Counted from the stretch's first letter, positions 45,354 through 54,385 are shown. The stretch is 64,000 bases of DNA from Nocardioides sp. Arc9.136 (GCF_030506255.1 NZ_CP113431.1:2544001-2608000); one strand, 5' to 3'. The notes: generated from the letters alone by a model not told the origin. Made by a program: numbers and translations.

Positions 45354-47060
45354 GTGACCGAGACCCCCGCCCGCCCTGCGCCGAAGCCCCGCCCCAAGCG
45401 TGGTGAGGGCCAGTGGGCCCTGGGCTACCGGGAGCCGCTCAACAAGAACGAGCAGTCGAAGAAGGACGACAACCCTCTGAACGTGCGGGGGCGGATCCTC
45501 TCGATCTACTCCAAGCGCGGGTTCGACTCCATCGATCCCGCCGACCTCCGCGGCCGGTTCCGCTGGATGGGCCTCTACACCCAGCGCGCCCCCGGCTTCG
45601 ACGGCGGCAAGACCGCCACGGTGCCGGAGGAGGAGCTGGACGACCGCTACTTCATGCTGCGGGTCCGCTCCGACGGCCGGCTGCTCTCCCCCGCGGCGGT
45701 CCGCGCGCTCGGCACCATCGGCCAGGACTTCGCCCGGGACACCGCCGACGTCACCGACCGCGCCAACATCCAGTACCACTGGATCCGCATCGAGGACGTC
45801 CCGGCGATCTGGGACCGCCTCGACGAGGCCGGCCTCAGCTCGCTCGAGGCCTGCGGCGACTCCCCCCGCCCGTTCCTGGGCTCCCCGGTCGCCGGCGTGG
45901 CCACCGACGAGATCATCGACGGGACCTCGGCGCTCGAGGAGATCTTCGAGCGCTACATCGGCAACCCGGACTTCTCGAACCTGCCGCGCAAGTTCAAGAC
46001 CGCCGTCACCGGCCACCCCTCGCACGACGTGTCGCCGGAGACCAACGACGTCTCCTTCGTCGGCACCGTGCACCCCGAGCACGGGCCCGGGTTCGACCTG
46101 TGGGTCGGCGGCGGCCTCTCCACCAACCCCATGCTCGCCCAGAAGCTGGGCGTGTGGATCCCTCTCGCGGACGTCCCGGACGTCTGGGAGGGCGTCGCCT
46201 CGATCTTCCGCGACTACGGCTACCGCCGGCTGCGCTCGCGGGCGCGGCTGAAGTTCCTCGTCGCCGACTGGGGCACCGAGAAGTTCCGCGAGGTCCTCGA
46301 GACCGAGTACCTCCGGCGCGAGCTGGTCTCCAACCCCTCGCCCGCCTCGCCGGTCGGGCACCGCGACCACATCGGCGTCCACGACCAGAAGGACGGCAAG
46401 AAGTACGTCGGCGTCGCGCCGACCGCCGGACGGGTCTCCGGCACGATGCTGGCGCAGCTGGCCGACCTGATGGACACCCACGCCATCGCGGGCGCCCGCC
46501 TGACGCCGTACCAGAAGATCGTGCTCATCGGCGTCGAGCCCGCCGCCGTGGAGGAGGTCGTCGCCCGCCTCGACGAGATCGGCCTCTCGGCGCGCCCCTC
46601 GAACTGGCGTCGCAACACAATGGCCTGCACCGGCATCGAGTTCTGCAAGCTGGCGATCGTCGACACCAAGGAGCGTGCGCGCCGCCTGGTGGACTCCCTC
46701 GAGCAGCGCTTCCCCGACCTCGACACCCCCATCACGGTCAACGTCAACGGCTGCCCCAACGCCTGCGCCCGCACCCAGGTCGGCGACATCGGCCTCAAGG
46801 GCCAGCTGGTCATGCACGACGGCGAGCAGGTCGAGGGCTTCCAGGTCCACCTGGGCGGCGCGACCGGGCTGGAGGCCAACTTCGGCCGCAAGCTGCGCGC
46901 CCACAAGGTGACCAGCGCCGGGCTCGACGACTACATCACCGCGGTCGTCACCAACTACCTCGCCGACCGCACCGACGGGGAGACCTTCTCCGCCTGGGTG
47001 CACCGGGCCGACGAGGAGCTGCTGCGCGGCGAGCGACAGCTGGCGGCGAGCGCGTCATGA
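45354..47060 (+). CDS. sir: Ferredoxin-dependent assimilatory sulfite reductase
   Basis: Reduces sulfite to sulfide with six electrons from ferredoxin, using sirohaem and [4Fe-4S]. The 568 residues contain two ferrite/sulfite-reductase repeats and the four cluster Cys in TMACTGIEFCKLA and NVNGCPNACAR (about residues 424-471). The start GTG has GAAGGA 7 nt upstream. Its stop overlaps the next ATG (ATGA). A nitrite reductase is possible, since the families are alike, but the adjoining CysH and sirohydrochlorin chelatase point to sulfur. Confidence 0.94.
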   Translation: MTETPARPAPKPRPKRGEGQWALGYREPLNKNEQSKKDDNPLNVRGRILSIYSKRGFDSIDPADLRGRFRWMGLYTQRAPGFDGGKTATVPEEELDDRYFMLRVRSDGRLLSPAAVRALGTIGQDFARDTADVTDRANIQYHWIRIEDVPAIWDRLDEAGLSSLEACGDSPRPFLGSPVAGVATDEIIDGTSALEEIFERYIGNPDFSNLPRKFKTAVTGHPSHDVSPETNDVSFVGTVHPEHGPGFDLWVGGGLSTNPMLAQKLGVWIPLADVPDVWEGVASIFRDYGYRRLRSRARLKFLVADWGTEKFREVLETEYLRRELVSNPSPASPVGHRDHIGVHDQKDGKKYVGVAPTAGRVSGTMLAQLADLMDTHAIAGARLTPYQKIVLIGVEPAAVEEVVARLDEIGLSARPSNWRRNTMACTGIEFCKLAIVDTKERARRLVDSLEQRFPDLDTPITVNVNGCPNACARTQVGDIGLKGQLVMHDGEQVEGFQVHLGGATGLEANFGRKLRAHKVTSAGLDDYITAVVTNYLADRTDGETFSAWVHRADEELLRGERQLAASAS

Positions 47061-47251
47061 GCGAGCGCGCAGGAACGCCGTACCACTGCCCGTTCTGCGG
47101 CGAGGAGGACCTGCGCCCGCACGAGGTGGTCTCGGAGTCCGGCGAGGTCAGCAGCCCGCACGGCACCTGGGAGTGCCGCGGCTGCCTGCGCGCCTTCTCC
47201 CTGAAGATGCTCGGCATGGTCCGTCCCGGGTCGTCGGGGGTGGTCTCGTGA
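47057..47251 (+). CDS. Small zinc-ribbon protein of the sulfite reductase operon
   Basis: A 64-residue protein with two CxxC knuckles, YHCPFCGEEDL and WECRGCLRAF. It overlaps sir upstream (ATGA) and cysH downstream (GTGA), so its level is tied to both. Similar short proteins lie between sulfite reductase and cysH in Streptomyces, as I recall, with unproven roles. A zinc- or iron-binding helper in electron transfer or assembly is a guess. It is clearly a gene because both borders are coupled to known genes. Confidence 0.85.
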   Translation: MSERAGTPYHCPFCGEEDLRPHEVVSESGEVSSPHGTWECRGCLRAFSLKMLGMVRPGSSGVVS

Positions 47252-47994
47252 CCGCCGCGACCACGACCTCGGCGCGCAACTACCGCGGCATCGAGACCGA
47301 GGGGCGCACGCCCGAGGAGCTGCGCGAGCTCGTCTCCCACTGGGGCGCCGAGCTCGAGCTGGCACCGGCCGAGGTGATCATCGAGTGGGCCGCCGCGACG
47401 TTCGGCGAGCGGTTCTGCGTGACCTCCTCGATGGGCGACGCCGCCCTCGCGCACCTCGCCTCGAAGGTCGTCCCCGGCATCGACGTGGTCTTCCTCGACA
47501 CCGGCTACCACTTCGTCGAGACGATCGGCACGCGCGACGCCGTCGAGGCGACGATGGACGTCACCCTCCTCACCATCACGCCGCGCCAGACCGTCGCCGA
47601 GCAGGACGCCGAGCACGGCAAGGACCTCTACCGGACCGACCCGGACCTGTGCTGCAAGCTGCGCAAGGTCCAGCCGCTCGCCGACGCGCTGTCGGGGTAC
47701 GACGCGTGGGCCACCGGCCTGCGACGCGCCGAGACCCACAACCGGGTGATCGCCCCGGTGATCGGCTGGGACGCCAAGAAGAGCAAGGTGAAGGTCTCGC
47801 CGCTCGCGCGCTGGAGCGACGAGCAGATGGAGCGCTACATCGCCGAGAACGGCGTGCTGGTCAACCCGCTCGTCTACGACGGCTACCCCTCCATCGGCTG
47901 CGCGCCGTGCACCCGCAGGGTCGCCCCCGGCGAGGACCCGCGCAGCGGCCGCTGGGCCGGCACGAACAAGACCGAGTGCGGGATCCACACGTGA
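47248..47994 (+). CDS. cysH: Phosphoadenylyl/adenylyl-sulfate reductase CysH
   Basis: Reduces activated sulfate to sulfite with thioredoxin. The 248 residues contain the nucleotide-binding TSSMGDAALAHLAS and LDTGYHFVET, ATGLRRAETHNR, and the C-terminal ECGIHT with the catalytic Cys. DLCCKLRK (about 135) and IGCAPCTRRV (about 218) give the CC...CxxC set that binds [4Fe-4S] in APS reductases, so APS is the probable substrate. No sulfate adenylyltransferase genes lie nearby, so the first step must be encoded elsewhere. Confidence 0.94.
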   Translation: MTAATTTSARNYRGIETEGRTPEELRELVSHWGAELELAPAEVIIEWAAATFGERFCVTSSMGDAALAHLASKVVPGIDVVFLDTGYHFVETIGTRDAVEATMDVTLLTITPRQTVAEQDAEHGKDLYRTDPDLCCKLRKVQPLADALSGYDAWATGLRRAETHNRVIAPVIGWDAKKSKVKVSPLARWSDEQMERYIAENGVLVNPLVYDGYPSIGCAPCTRRVAPGEDPRSGRWAGTNKTECGIHT

Positions 47995-48082
47995 TCGCCC
48001 CTCGCACTCTCCCCACCCGGACCCCCGACAGCGTGGTCGGTCGTTCTCCCGTCATCGCCCCGTCCCGAAGGAGGCCGTCGTC

Positions 48083-48826
48083 ATGACCGCTCCTGCCCTG
48101 GTGGCGCTGGCTCACGGCAGTCGTGACCCGCGCTCCGCCGCCACGATCACCGACCTCGTCGCCGAGGTCCGCTCCATGCGCCCGGACCTCCGCGTCGAGC
48201 AGGCGTTCCTCGAGCTGTCCAAGCCGACGTTCGCGAAGGTCGTCGACAAGCTCGTGCGCGCCGGGCACGACGAGATCGTCGTCGTGCCGCTGCTGCTGAC
48301 CGAGGCCCACCACGCCACCGTCGACGTGCCCCGCGCCATCGCCGAGGCGACCGAGCGGCACCCCGGCCTCCAGGTCCGCGCGACCGACGTCCTCGGCCTC
48401 GAGCCGTGCTTCCTCGAGGTCCTCGACGTGCGGATGCGCGAGGCGCTGCGCGCGGCCCGGGTCCGTGAGCTCGACGCGCTCGTGCTGGCCGCGGCCGGCA
48501 CCTCCGACGCCCTGGCCAACCAGTCCGTCGCCCGTCTGGCGCGGCTGTGGGGCGCCCACCACAAGCTGCCGGTCACGGCCGCCTTCGCCTCGGCCGCTCC
48601 CCCGGCCGCCGGCGAGGCCGTCCGCGCGTTCCGCGCCGAGGGCCGTCGCCACATCGCGGTGGCGTCGCTCTTCCTGGCCCCGGGCTTCCTGCCGGACCGG
48701 GCAGCCGAGCTCGCCCTCGAGGCGGGCGCCGTCGCCGTCTCCGAGCCGCTCGGCGCGCACCCGGAGGTGGCCCGGACGATCCTCGCCCGGTACGCCGTCG
48801 GCGCCGTGGAGCTCGTGCCGGTGTGA
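48083..48826 (+). CDS. CbiX-like sirohydrochlorin chelatase
   Basis: Class II chelatase, 247 residues made of two CbiX-type halves. The first has LVALAHGSRDPRSA with the metal-site His and VVVPLLLTEAHHATVDVP; the second has LVLAAAGTSDALANQSV and IAVASLFLAPGFLPDRA. It most likely inserts iron into sirohydrochlorin to give sirohaem for the sulfite reductase upstream; cobalt for cobalamin is the alternative. GAAGGAGG precedes the ATG, and cysH ends 88 bp before it. A terminator follows. Confidence 0.9.
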   Translation: MTAPALVALAHGSRDPRSAATITDLVAEVRSMRPDLRVEQAFLELSKPTFAKVVDKLVRAGHDEIVVVPLLLTEAHHATVDVPRAIAEATERHPGLQVRATDVLGLEPCFLEVLDVRMREALRAARVRELDALVLAAAGTSDALANQSVARLARLWGAHHKLPVTAAFASAAPPAAGEAVRAFRAEGRRHIAVASLFLAPGFLPDRAAELALEAGAVAVSEPLGAHPEVARTILARYAVGAVELVPV

Positions 48827-48833
48827 GCAGGTG

Positions 48834-48861
48834 CGGTCGGGTGGTCGAGACCGCCCGACCG
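48834..48861 (+). terminator. Terminator of the sulfur operon
   Basis: GGTCGGGTGGTC pairs with GACCGCCCGACC (12 bp, one G-U) with a very tight turn, 8 bp after the chelatase stop. It is extended by one outer C-G pair. Confidence 0.75.
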
Positions 48862-49134
48862 CCGGCACGACCGGATCCGCTGGGTTTCCGCAAGTCCCGG
48901 CGAAGTCGATGGTGCGCGGTGTCGCCCGGCCCTACGGTGGGGCGTCCGTTGTTCGCCAGCCCGGGTGCGTGTCGTTCACACCCGTTCCTGGCCGGGCCTC
49001 GGGCGTGAGCGCGCTGCTGCGGCAGACCTCACGGGCGGCCCGTCCCTCCGGGGGGCAGAGGTCGGGCCGCCCACCCGGCCACCGGAGCGCCGGTCGGTCC
49101 CTCCCGCTCCCCGGGATGACGGCCGCGGGGCGGC
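48862..49134. other. Intergenic stretch, no gene seen
   Basis: About 270 bp between convergent genes, together with the terminator just over 300 bp. Only Pro/Arg-rich shadow frames; one short inverted repeat (CGGGTGCGTGTCGTTCACACCCG, arms CGGGTG/CACCCG) is visible around 48961-48984. Confidence 0.55.
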
Positions 49135-49515
49135 TCAGCCGACCAGGCAGCCCAGCAGGTGTGCGAGCTGGGCGGCCGGATCGCTGGTGACCCCGCCGTG
49201 GACCGGTCCGGGCTGGATCACCGTGCTCTTCGGCGCCTTCAGGAACCCGAAGCGCTGGCCGATCGGGTGGGCACCCGCCGCTCCCCCGCGGTCGTCCCCG
49301 GCGCAGACGCCCTCCACGAACCGCAGGGCGTCGCGCACCTGGTAGACGTCGATGCGCGGGTCCAGCGCACGGAGCCGGCCGGCGTCGACCTGCCACGCCA
49401 CGTCGAGGTAGTCCGCAGCCTGGCAGTAGACCACCACGCCGACGTTGAGGAACTCCTCGCGGTCCACGCGCGGGACGCAGCGGAGCACGACGTACTGGTA
49501 GGCGAGGCGCGTCAT
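49135..49515 (-). CDS. DUF3037 protein of the HipA-like cassette
   Basis: A 126-residue protein beginning YQYVVLRCVPRVDREEFLNV, the signature of DUF3037, with GVVVYCQAADYL and a C-terminal LAHLLGCLVG. Its ATG overlaps the stop of the HipA-like kinase gene (ATGA). DUF3037 genes are regularly paired with HipA_2-type kinases, so it is probably a partner or target. No biochemical function is established. Confidence 0.87.
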   Translation of the reverse strand: MTRLAYQYVVLRCVPRVDREEFLNVGVVVYCQAADYLDVAWQVDAGRLRALDPRIDVYQVRDALRFVEGVCAGDDRGGAAGAHPIGQRFGFLKAPKSTVIQPGPVHGGVTSDPAAQLAHLLGCLVG

Positions 49516-50327
49516 CGGGCCCCCTCCCCGCTGCCGGGGAGCCAGGCCCGGGTGGCCAGGCGGGCGGTGAGGAACTCGACGTACGCCGCGCGCACGGCGT
49601 CCGGCGTCGACGCCCCCGGCACCGGCTCCAGCCAGGCGTCCGGCACCAGCGCCAGCACCTCGGGCAGGTCCTCGGGGCCGAGCAGGCCGCGGACCTCCGC
49701 GTCGGCGGCCGGCAGGTCGCCGGCGTGGGCGGAGAGCACGTGGTCGTCCATCCGCCACGGCTGCGCAGCGAAGCGCTCCGCGGCGCCGTCCTTCTCCAGC
49801 GCGCCGCCCGGCCACCCGTGGTGGAAGTAGAGCGACGCCCCGTGGTCGATCACCCACAGGTCGCCGTGCCAGACCAGCAGGTTCGGGTTGCGCCAGCTGC
49901 GGTCCACGTTGGCGCAGAACGCGTCGAGCCACAGCACCTTCGCGGCCACGTCCGCGGCGCTCGCCCCGCCCGCGGCCGGCTGGTCGTGGCCGGCGTCGTA
50001 GCCGAAGGAGCCGGGCAGGAAGTCCACACCGAGGTTGAGCCCGACGCTGGCGACCAGCAGGTCCTGCACCTCCTCGTCGGCCTCGTAGCGCGCGATCTCG
50101 GCGTCCAGGTCGAGCACCACCAGGCGCGGGGTGCGCAGCCCGATGCGGCGAGCCAGCTCCGCCACGACCACCTCGGCCACGAGCACCCGGACGCCCTGGC
50201 CGGCGCCGCGGAACTTGATGACGTAGGTGCCGAGGTCCTCGGCCTCGACGATCCCGGGGAGGCTGCCGCCCTCGCGCAGCGGCGTGACGTACCGGGTCAC
50301 CGCGACGACCGGCAGGCCGGCCGCCAT
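49512..50327 (-). CDS. HipA-like kinase (HipA_2 family)
   Basis: Predicted kinase-fold protein of 271 residues. GTYVIKFRGAGQGVRVLVAE gives a glycine-rich loop with a Lys. VDRSWRNPNLLVWHGDLWVIDHG has the Asn and Asp of the catalytic/metal region, as in HipA toxins, although the N-terminal HipA domain and the HipB antitoxin are absent. Its ATG shares a base with the phosphoribosyltransferase stop (TGATG), and DUF3037 overlaps at the other end. Whether it acts as a toxin is unknown. Confidence 0.85.
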   Translation of the reverse strand: MAAGLPVVAVTRYVTPLREGGSLPGIVEAEDLGTYVIKFRGAGQGVRVLVAEVVVAELARRIGLRTPRLVVLDLDAEIARYEADEEVQDLLVASVGLNLGVDFLPGSFGYDAGHDQPAAGGASAADVAAKVLWLDAFCANVDRSWRNPNLLVWHGDLWVIDHGASLYFHHGWPGGALEKDGAAERFAAQPWRMDDHVLSAHAGDLPAADAEVRGLLGPEDLPEVLALVPDAWLEPVPGASTPDAVRAAYVEFLTARLATRAWLPGSGEGAR

Positions 50328-50836
50328 CAGTGGGCGAGGCCGCGGTCGCGGGTGACCAGCGGCGGCAGCGAGGACCACGGGAAGTCGATCCAGCGATCGG
50401 TACGGCGCCAGACGTACTCGGGGTTGACCACCGTCCACGGCTTCTCGTAGATGACGATCGAGCGCGCCTCGGCGACGTGGTCGGCGCAGAACTCCTGGAC
50501 GACCCGCAGCGTCTTGCCGGTGTCGGCGACGTCGTCGGCGATGAGCACCTTGAGCCCCGAGAGGTCGACCGCCTCGGGGGTCGGTGGCAGCATCACCGGC
50601 ATCTCGAGGCGCTCGTCGACGCCGGTGTAGAACTCGACGTTGATCGCGGAGAGGTTCTTGATGTCGAGGGCGTACCCCAGCCCCATCCCCAGGCCCAGTC
50701 CCCCGCGTGCGATGGAGAGGACGAGGTCCGGCTCGTACCCGTCGTCGACCACCTGCTGGGCCAGCTCGCGCACCGCGGTGCCGAACAGCTCGTAGGTCAG
50801 GACCTCGCGCTCGCGCTCGTCTGCCACGACGAGCAT
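50327..50836 (-). CDS. Phosphoribosyltransferase of the HipA-like cassette
   Basis: Type I PRTase-fold protein of 169 residues. The PRPP-binding loop VLIADDVADTGKTLRVV and LVLSIARGGLGLGMGLGYAL are clear, resembling xanthine/guanine-type enzymes. The C-terminal YEKPWTVVNPEYVWRRTDRWIDFPWS is typical of the actinobacterial and archaeal Gpt-like group. It heads the three-gene overlapping set with the HipA-like kinase and DUF3037. A nucleobase salvage role is likely but the base is not determined. Confidence 0.88.
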   Translation of the reverse strand: MLVVADEREREVLTYELFGTAVRELAQQVVDDGYEPDLVLSIARGGLGLGMGLGYALDIKNLSAINVEFYTGVDERLEMPVMLPPTPEAVDLSGLKVLIADDVADTGKTLRVVQEFCADHVAEARSIVIYEKPWTVVNPEYVWRRTDRWIDFPWSSLPPLVTRDRGLAH

Positions 50837-50861
50837 TCTGCACGGTCCGCCCGTCGACCGG

Positions 50862-51620
50862 TCAGTCCAGGTCCGCGTCGTCGGGCTCGTCGCGCCCGGC
50901 CCGGGCCAGCTCCTCGCGCACGACGCTGAAGGCCATCCCGCCGCCGTACCCCTTGCGGGCGAGCATCCCGACCAGCCGTCGGGTCGCGGTGGCGTCGTCG
51001 ACGCGGGACAGCGACCGGAGCTTCTTGCGCACCAGGGCGCGGGCGGCCTGCTCCTCGTCCGCGGGGTCGATCTCGTCGAGCGCCTCGCGGGCGATCTCGT
51101 CGTCCACGCCCTTGCGGCGCAGCTCCTGGGCGAGCGCCCGGCGGGCCAGGCCCTTGCCCGGCTGGCGGCTGGCGATCCAGGCGCGCGCGAACGCCTCGTC
51201 GTCGACGAGACCGACCTCCTCGAACCGGTCGAGCAGGCGGTTCGCGAGCTCGACCGGCACGTCCTTGGCCTCGAGCTTGTCGGCCAGCTGCTTGCGCGAG
51301 CGGGCCTGGCCGGTCAGCTGGTCGAGCAGGATCTTGCGGGCCACCGCCTCCGGGTCGGCCGGCGGCCCGGCCGCCACCTCGTCCTCGGGCGGCGGCGCCG
51401 TCCGCGAGCGTCCGCGACCACCGCGCTGCCCGGTCCTGCCGGACCTCGCTCGGCCGCGGGTCGAGCGCTGCGCGGCCTGCTCGGCCGGTCGGGAGCCCTG
51501 CTCGGTCTCCTCGGCCGTCCGCTCCGTCGGGGTGGATGCGCGCTGGGTCCAGGCATCCACCCCGTCGGAGACGTCACCGAGCCACGACGGGGGTGGCCGC
51601 TCGTCACGGAAGTCGGGCAC
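50862..51620 (-). CDS. recX: Recombination regulator RecX
   Basis: Modulates RecA filaments. The 252-residue protein has an 85-residue Arg/Ala/Pro-rich N-terminal extension, then three helical RecX repeats: LLDQLTGQARSRKQLADKLE, LLDRFEEVGLVDDEAFARAW and GLARRALAQELRRKGVDDEI. It lies 21 bp after recA on the same strand, as expected, and should share its SOS promoter. Actinobacterial RecX is often shorter, so part of the extension could come from a start chosen too far upstream; the ATG used is the only good one near recA. Confidence 0.93.
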   Translation of the reverse strand: MPDFRDERPPPSWLGDVSDGVDAWTQRASTPTERTAEETEQGSRPAEQAAQRSTRGRARSGRTGQRGGRGRSRTAPPPEDEVAAGPPADPEAVARKILLDQLTGQARSRKQLADKLEAKDVPVELANRLLDRFEEVGLVDDEAFARAWIASRQPGKGLARRALAQELRRKGVDDEIAREALDEIDPADEEQAARALVRKKLRSLSRVDDATATRRLVGMLARKGYGGGMAFSVVREELARAGRDEPDDADLD

Positions 51621-51641
51621 GAGCCCTCCTCAGCGATCCGC

Positions 51642-52691
51642 TCAGAAGTCCTCGACGCCCACCGGCTGCGCCGGGAGCTCGGCCTCGGCATCGACGGTCG
51701 GGCCGACGCCGAGCTTCTCGAGGATCTTCTTCTCCAGCTCGTTGGCGAGGTCGGGGTTGTCGCGCAGGAAGTTCCGCGCGTTCTCCTTGCCCTGGCCGAG
51801 CTGGTCGCCCTCGTAGGTGTACCAAGCGCCGGCCTTGCGGACCAGGCCCGCCTCGACGCCGACGTCGATGAGGCCGCCCTCGCGGCTGATGCCCTTGCCG
51901 TACATGATGTCGAACTCGGCCTGCTTGAACGGCGGGGCGACCTTGTTCTTCACGACCTTGACCCGGGTCCGGTTGCCGACCATGTCGGTGCCGTCCTTGA
52001 GGGTCTCGATGCGCCGCACGTCGAGGCGGACCGAGGAGTAGAACTTCAGCGCGCGACCACCGGTCGTGGTCTCGGGCGAGCCGAACATCACGCCGATCTT
52101 CTCGCGCAGCTGGTTGATGAAGATCGCGGTGGTCTTGGAGTTGTTGAGCGCACCGGTCATCTTTCGCAGCGCCTGGCTCATCAGTCGGGCCTGCAGACCC
52201 ACGTGGCTGTCGCCCATCTCGCCCTCGATCTCGGCACGCGGCACGAGCGCGGCGACCGAGTCGATGACGATCAGGTCCAGCGCGCCGGAGCGGATCAGCA
52301 TGTCGGCGATCTCCAGGGCCTGCTCACCGGAGTCGGGCTGGGAGACGAGGAGGGCGTCGGTGTCGACGCCGAGGTTCTTGGCGTACTCCGGGTCGAGCGC
52401 GTGCTCGGCGTCGATGAACGCCACGATGCCGCCGGCGCGCTGGGCGTTGGCCACCGCGTGCAGGGCGACCGTCGTCTTTCCGGAGGACTCAGGACCGTAG
52501 ATCTCCACCACGCGGCCGCGCGGCAGACCGCCGAGGCCGAGGGCGACGTCCAGGGCGATCGCCCCGGTCGGGATCACCTCGAGCGGGGCACGCGTCTCGT
52601 CACCGAGCCGCATGACCGAGCCCTTGCCGAACTGCCGCTCGATGTTGGCGAGCGCTGTGTCCAGCGCCTTGTCGCGGTCTCCACCAGCCAT
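51642..52691 (-). CDS. recA: Recombinase RecA
   Basis: DNA-strand-exchange ATPase and SOS coprotease. The 349 residues have Walker [14 protein letters not shown], the MAW-region [12 protein letters not shown], loop 1 ([20 protein letters not shown]), loop 2 ([21 protein letters not shown]) and an acidic C-terminus. I use the ATG opening [20 protein letters not shown]; the frame is open further upstream across the promoter. No intein is present. A LexA box lies at 52826-52841, and recX follows. Confidence 0.97.
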   Translation of the reverse strand: MAGGDRDKALDTALANIERQFGKGSVMRLGDETRAPLEVIPTGAIALDVALGLGGLPRGRVVEIYGPESSGKTTVALHAVANAQRAGGIVAFIDAEHALDPEYAKNLGVDTDALLVSQPDSGEQALEIADMLIRSGALDLIVIDSVAALVPRAEIEGEMGDSHVGLQARLMSQALRKMTGALNNSKTTAIFINQLREKIGVMFGSPETTTGGRALKFYSSVRLDVRRIETLKDGTDMVGNRTRVKVVKNKVAPPFKQAEFDIMYGKGISREGGLIDVGVEAGLVRKAGAWYTYEGDQLGQGKENARNFLRDNPDLANELEKKILEKLGVGPTVDAEAELPAQPVGVEDF

Positions 52692-52820
52692 GGGGGTCTT
52701 CCTCGTCTCTCGTCGGGTTGCAGGCACGTCGACGACGCTAGAGCGAGCCACCGACAACGCCTGGTCAGCGTGCCGACTGCTGTGGACGACCTCGTCCAGC
52801 GTCATGCCTGTGGAGAGAAT

Positions 52821-53258
52821 CTAGCCCGAACACCTGTTCGATCCACGCCCGCCACGCCGGTCCCGCAGGATCCGTCCGATCGTGCCGGCCACTACCCCCA
52901 GCGCGACGAGGGCGGCGAGCACCAGCCACCCGGCGGTGTAGTCACGGTCCAGCAGCGTCGGGTTGTCCTCCCGCGCGCCGAACCGGCCGAGCACCGGCAC
53001 GGCGAGCAGCGTGACCGAGCCGAGGACCACCAGGCCGACCGCCGCCGGCGCCCGGGCCGGTCGGGGCAGCCACCGGCTCGCGACCAGCCCGAGGACCAGC
53101 ACGAGCGGGACGAGCAGCGCGTCGTGCAGGACCGCCCCGCCGAGCAGCCAGGTGCCGACGTCGACCAGGTCGGACTCGCGGGAGACGAGCAGCCACGCGC
53201 CGTACGTCGCCAGCAGCACGCCCACCGCGGCCAGCACGACCCGGACGCCGGCGGTCAC
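52821..53258 (-). CDS. Small membrane protein (145 residues)
   Basis: Three or four hydrophobic helices: VVLAAVGVLLATYGAWLLV, LLVPLVLVLGLVASRWL, AAVGLVVLGSVTLLAVPVLG and AGWLVLAALVALGVVAGTIG, with a basic C-terminus. I know no named family. It is the last of five overlapping genes and follows the molybdopterin-cytochrome b fusion (GTGA overlap), so it may help assemble that protein or sit beside it. Its 3' end contains the recA SOS box. Confidence 0.8.
   Translation of the reverse strand: MTAGVRVVLAAVGVLLATYGAWLLVSRESDLVDVGTWLLGGAVLHDALLVPLVLVLGLVASRWLPRPARAPAAVGLVVLGSVTLLAVPVLGRFGAREDNPTLLDRDYTAGWLVLAALVALGVVAGTIGRILRDRRGGRGSNRCSG
52826..52841. promoter_or_regulatory. LexA (SOS) box before recA
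   Basis: CCGAACACCTGTTCGA fits TCGAAC-N4-GTTCGA at 11 of 12 fixed positions. It lies 135 bp before the recA ATG, a distance seen for mycobacterial recA, and overlaps the last codons of the 145-residue membrane protein gene. Confidence 0.85.
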
Positions 53259-54385
53259 GCCGACACCTCCAGCCGGTCGAGCCACTTGGTCTGCAGGACG
53301 CCGGGGCGGTTCGGCGCGATCAGCCGTGCCGGGAACCCGTGGTCGAGGGCCAGGGGCTCCCCGTCCAGCGCCAGCGCGACCAGTGTCCGGTCGTCGTCGG
53401 CGAAGCCGGCCTGCAGCACGGTCGTCCGGTAGGGGCCGGACTCCTGCAGCGACCGGACGACGACGTCGCTGCCCTGCGGCGCCCCGACGGCGTCGAGCAG
53501 GTCGCGCACCCGCACGCCGGTCCACGTGCCCGAGGCGCTCCACCCCTCGACGCAGGCGATCGGGAGCTCCTCGGTGCGCTGCTCGAGGCCGAGCAGGTCC
53601 TCGCGGGTCAACCGGACCGTCCGGTCGCCGTGGGCGACGGTCAGCGCCCAGCCCGGCGCGGTCGCGGTCGCGGTGACCCCGGCCGCGACGGCGGACTTGT
53701 TGACCGGCAGGTCCTGCGGCCCCTCCCCCGAGCGCACCCCCAGCACGGAGACGCGACGCAGCAGCGGCACCGCCGAGCCCGCCGTGGCCAGCGCGGCGAC
53801 ACCGACGGCGAGCCAGGTCGTGCGCAGCAGCCCGCGGCGGCTCAGCACCGCACCACCCGGCTCCTCCTCGAGCCGGCGTCCCAGCTCCGTGCGGATGAGC
53901 GGCAGCTTGACGGCGATGTGGAGCACGAGCGCGCCGACGGCCACCCAGGCGACGGCGTAGTGACTGGTCCGGAAGGAGAACGACCACGGGTACCACTGCG
54001 CGGAGTTGGCCAGCCCGGTGACGAGCATGAAGACCGCGGAGGCCACCAGCACGAGGATCGAGAGCCGCTCGAGCGCGGTCACCGCCAGCCGGCGCAGGCC
54101 CCGCGGCGGACGCTGGAAGAAGCGCGGGTAGACCGTCCACAGCTTGACGAGCAGCAGCGGGACCGCGACGGTCCCAGTGACCACGTGCAGCCCCTGGGTG
54201 ACGCGGTAGCCCCACGACGGGCTGGTCGGGAACGGCACCGGCTGGGAGGGCTGCTGCGCGTAGTGGCTGAGCAGGCCGGTCAGGAAGCAGACGCCGAAGC
54301 AGACGCCGAGCGCGGAGCCGACCCGCGCCGCGACGGCCGGGCCGTGCAGCGGCGAGGTGAAGTCCTCCGGGGCCGGGGCCTTCAC
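53255..54385 (-). CDS. Cytochrome b-like/molybdopterin oxidoreductase fusion
   Basis: A 376-residue membrane enzyme. The N-terminal half has four helices with His at about 41, 67, 132 and 146 (LLSHYAQQP, QGLHVVTGT, TSHYAVAW, LHIAVKLP), suitable for two haems b. After SRRGLL comes a sulfite-oxidase-fold domain with VNKSAVAAGV, a Cys at about 268 in LPIACVEGWSASGTWTGV as molybdenum ligand, and LDHGFPARLIAPNRPGVLQTKWLDRL, seen as GFPARLIAPNRPG. It probably oxidises or reduces a small substrate outside the membrane; which one is unknown. A GTG start overlaps the methyltransferase stop. Confidence 0.88.
   Translation of the reverse strand: MKAPAPEDFTSPLHGPAVAARVGSALGVCFGVCFLTGLLSHYAQQPSQPVPFPTSPSWGYRVTQGLHVVTGTVAVPLLLVKLWTVYPRFFQRPPRGLRRLAVTALERLSILVLVASAVFMLVTGLANSAQWYPWSFSFRTSHYAVAWVAVGALVLHIAVKLPLIRTELGRRLEEEPGGAVLSRRGLLRTTWLAVGVAALATAGSAVPLLRRVSVLGVRSGEGPQDLPVNKSAVAAGVTATATAPGWALTVAHGDRTVRLTREDLLGLEQRTEELPIACVEGWSASGTWTGVRVRDLLDAVGAPQGSDVVVRSLQESGPYRTTVLQAGFADDDRTLVALALDGEPLALDHGFPARLIAPNRPGVLQTKWLDRLEVSA

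Noticed and set aside
51642..52691. RecA intein, as found in some mycobacteria
   Set aside because: The protein is continuous at 349 residues with no splicing motifs.
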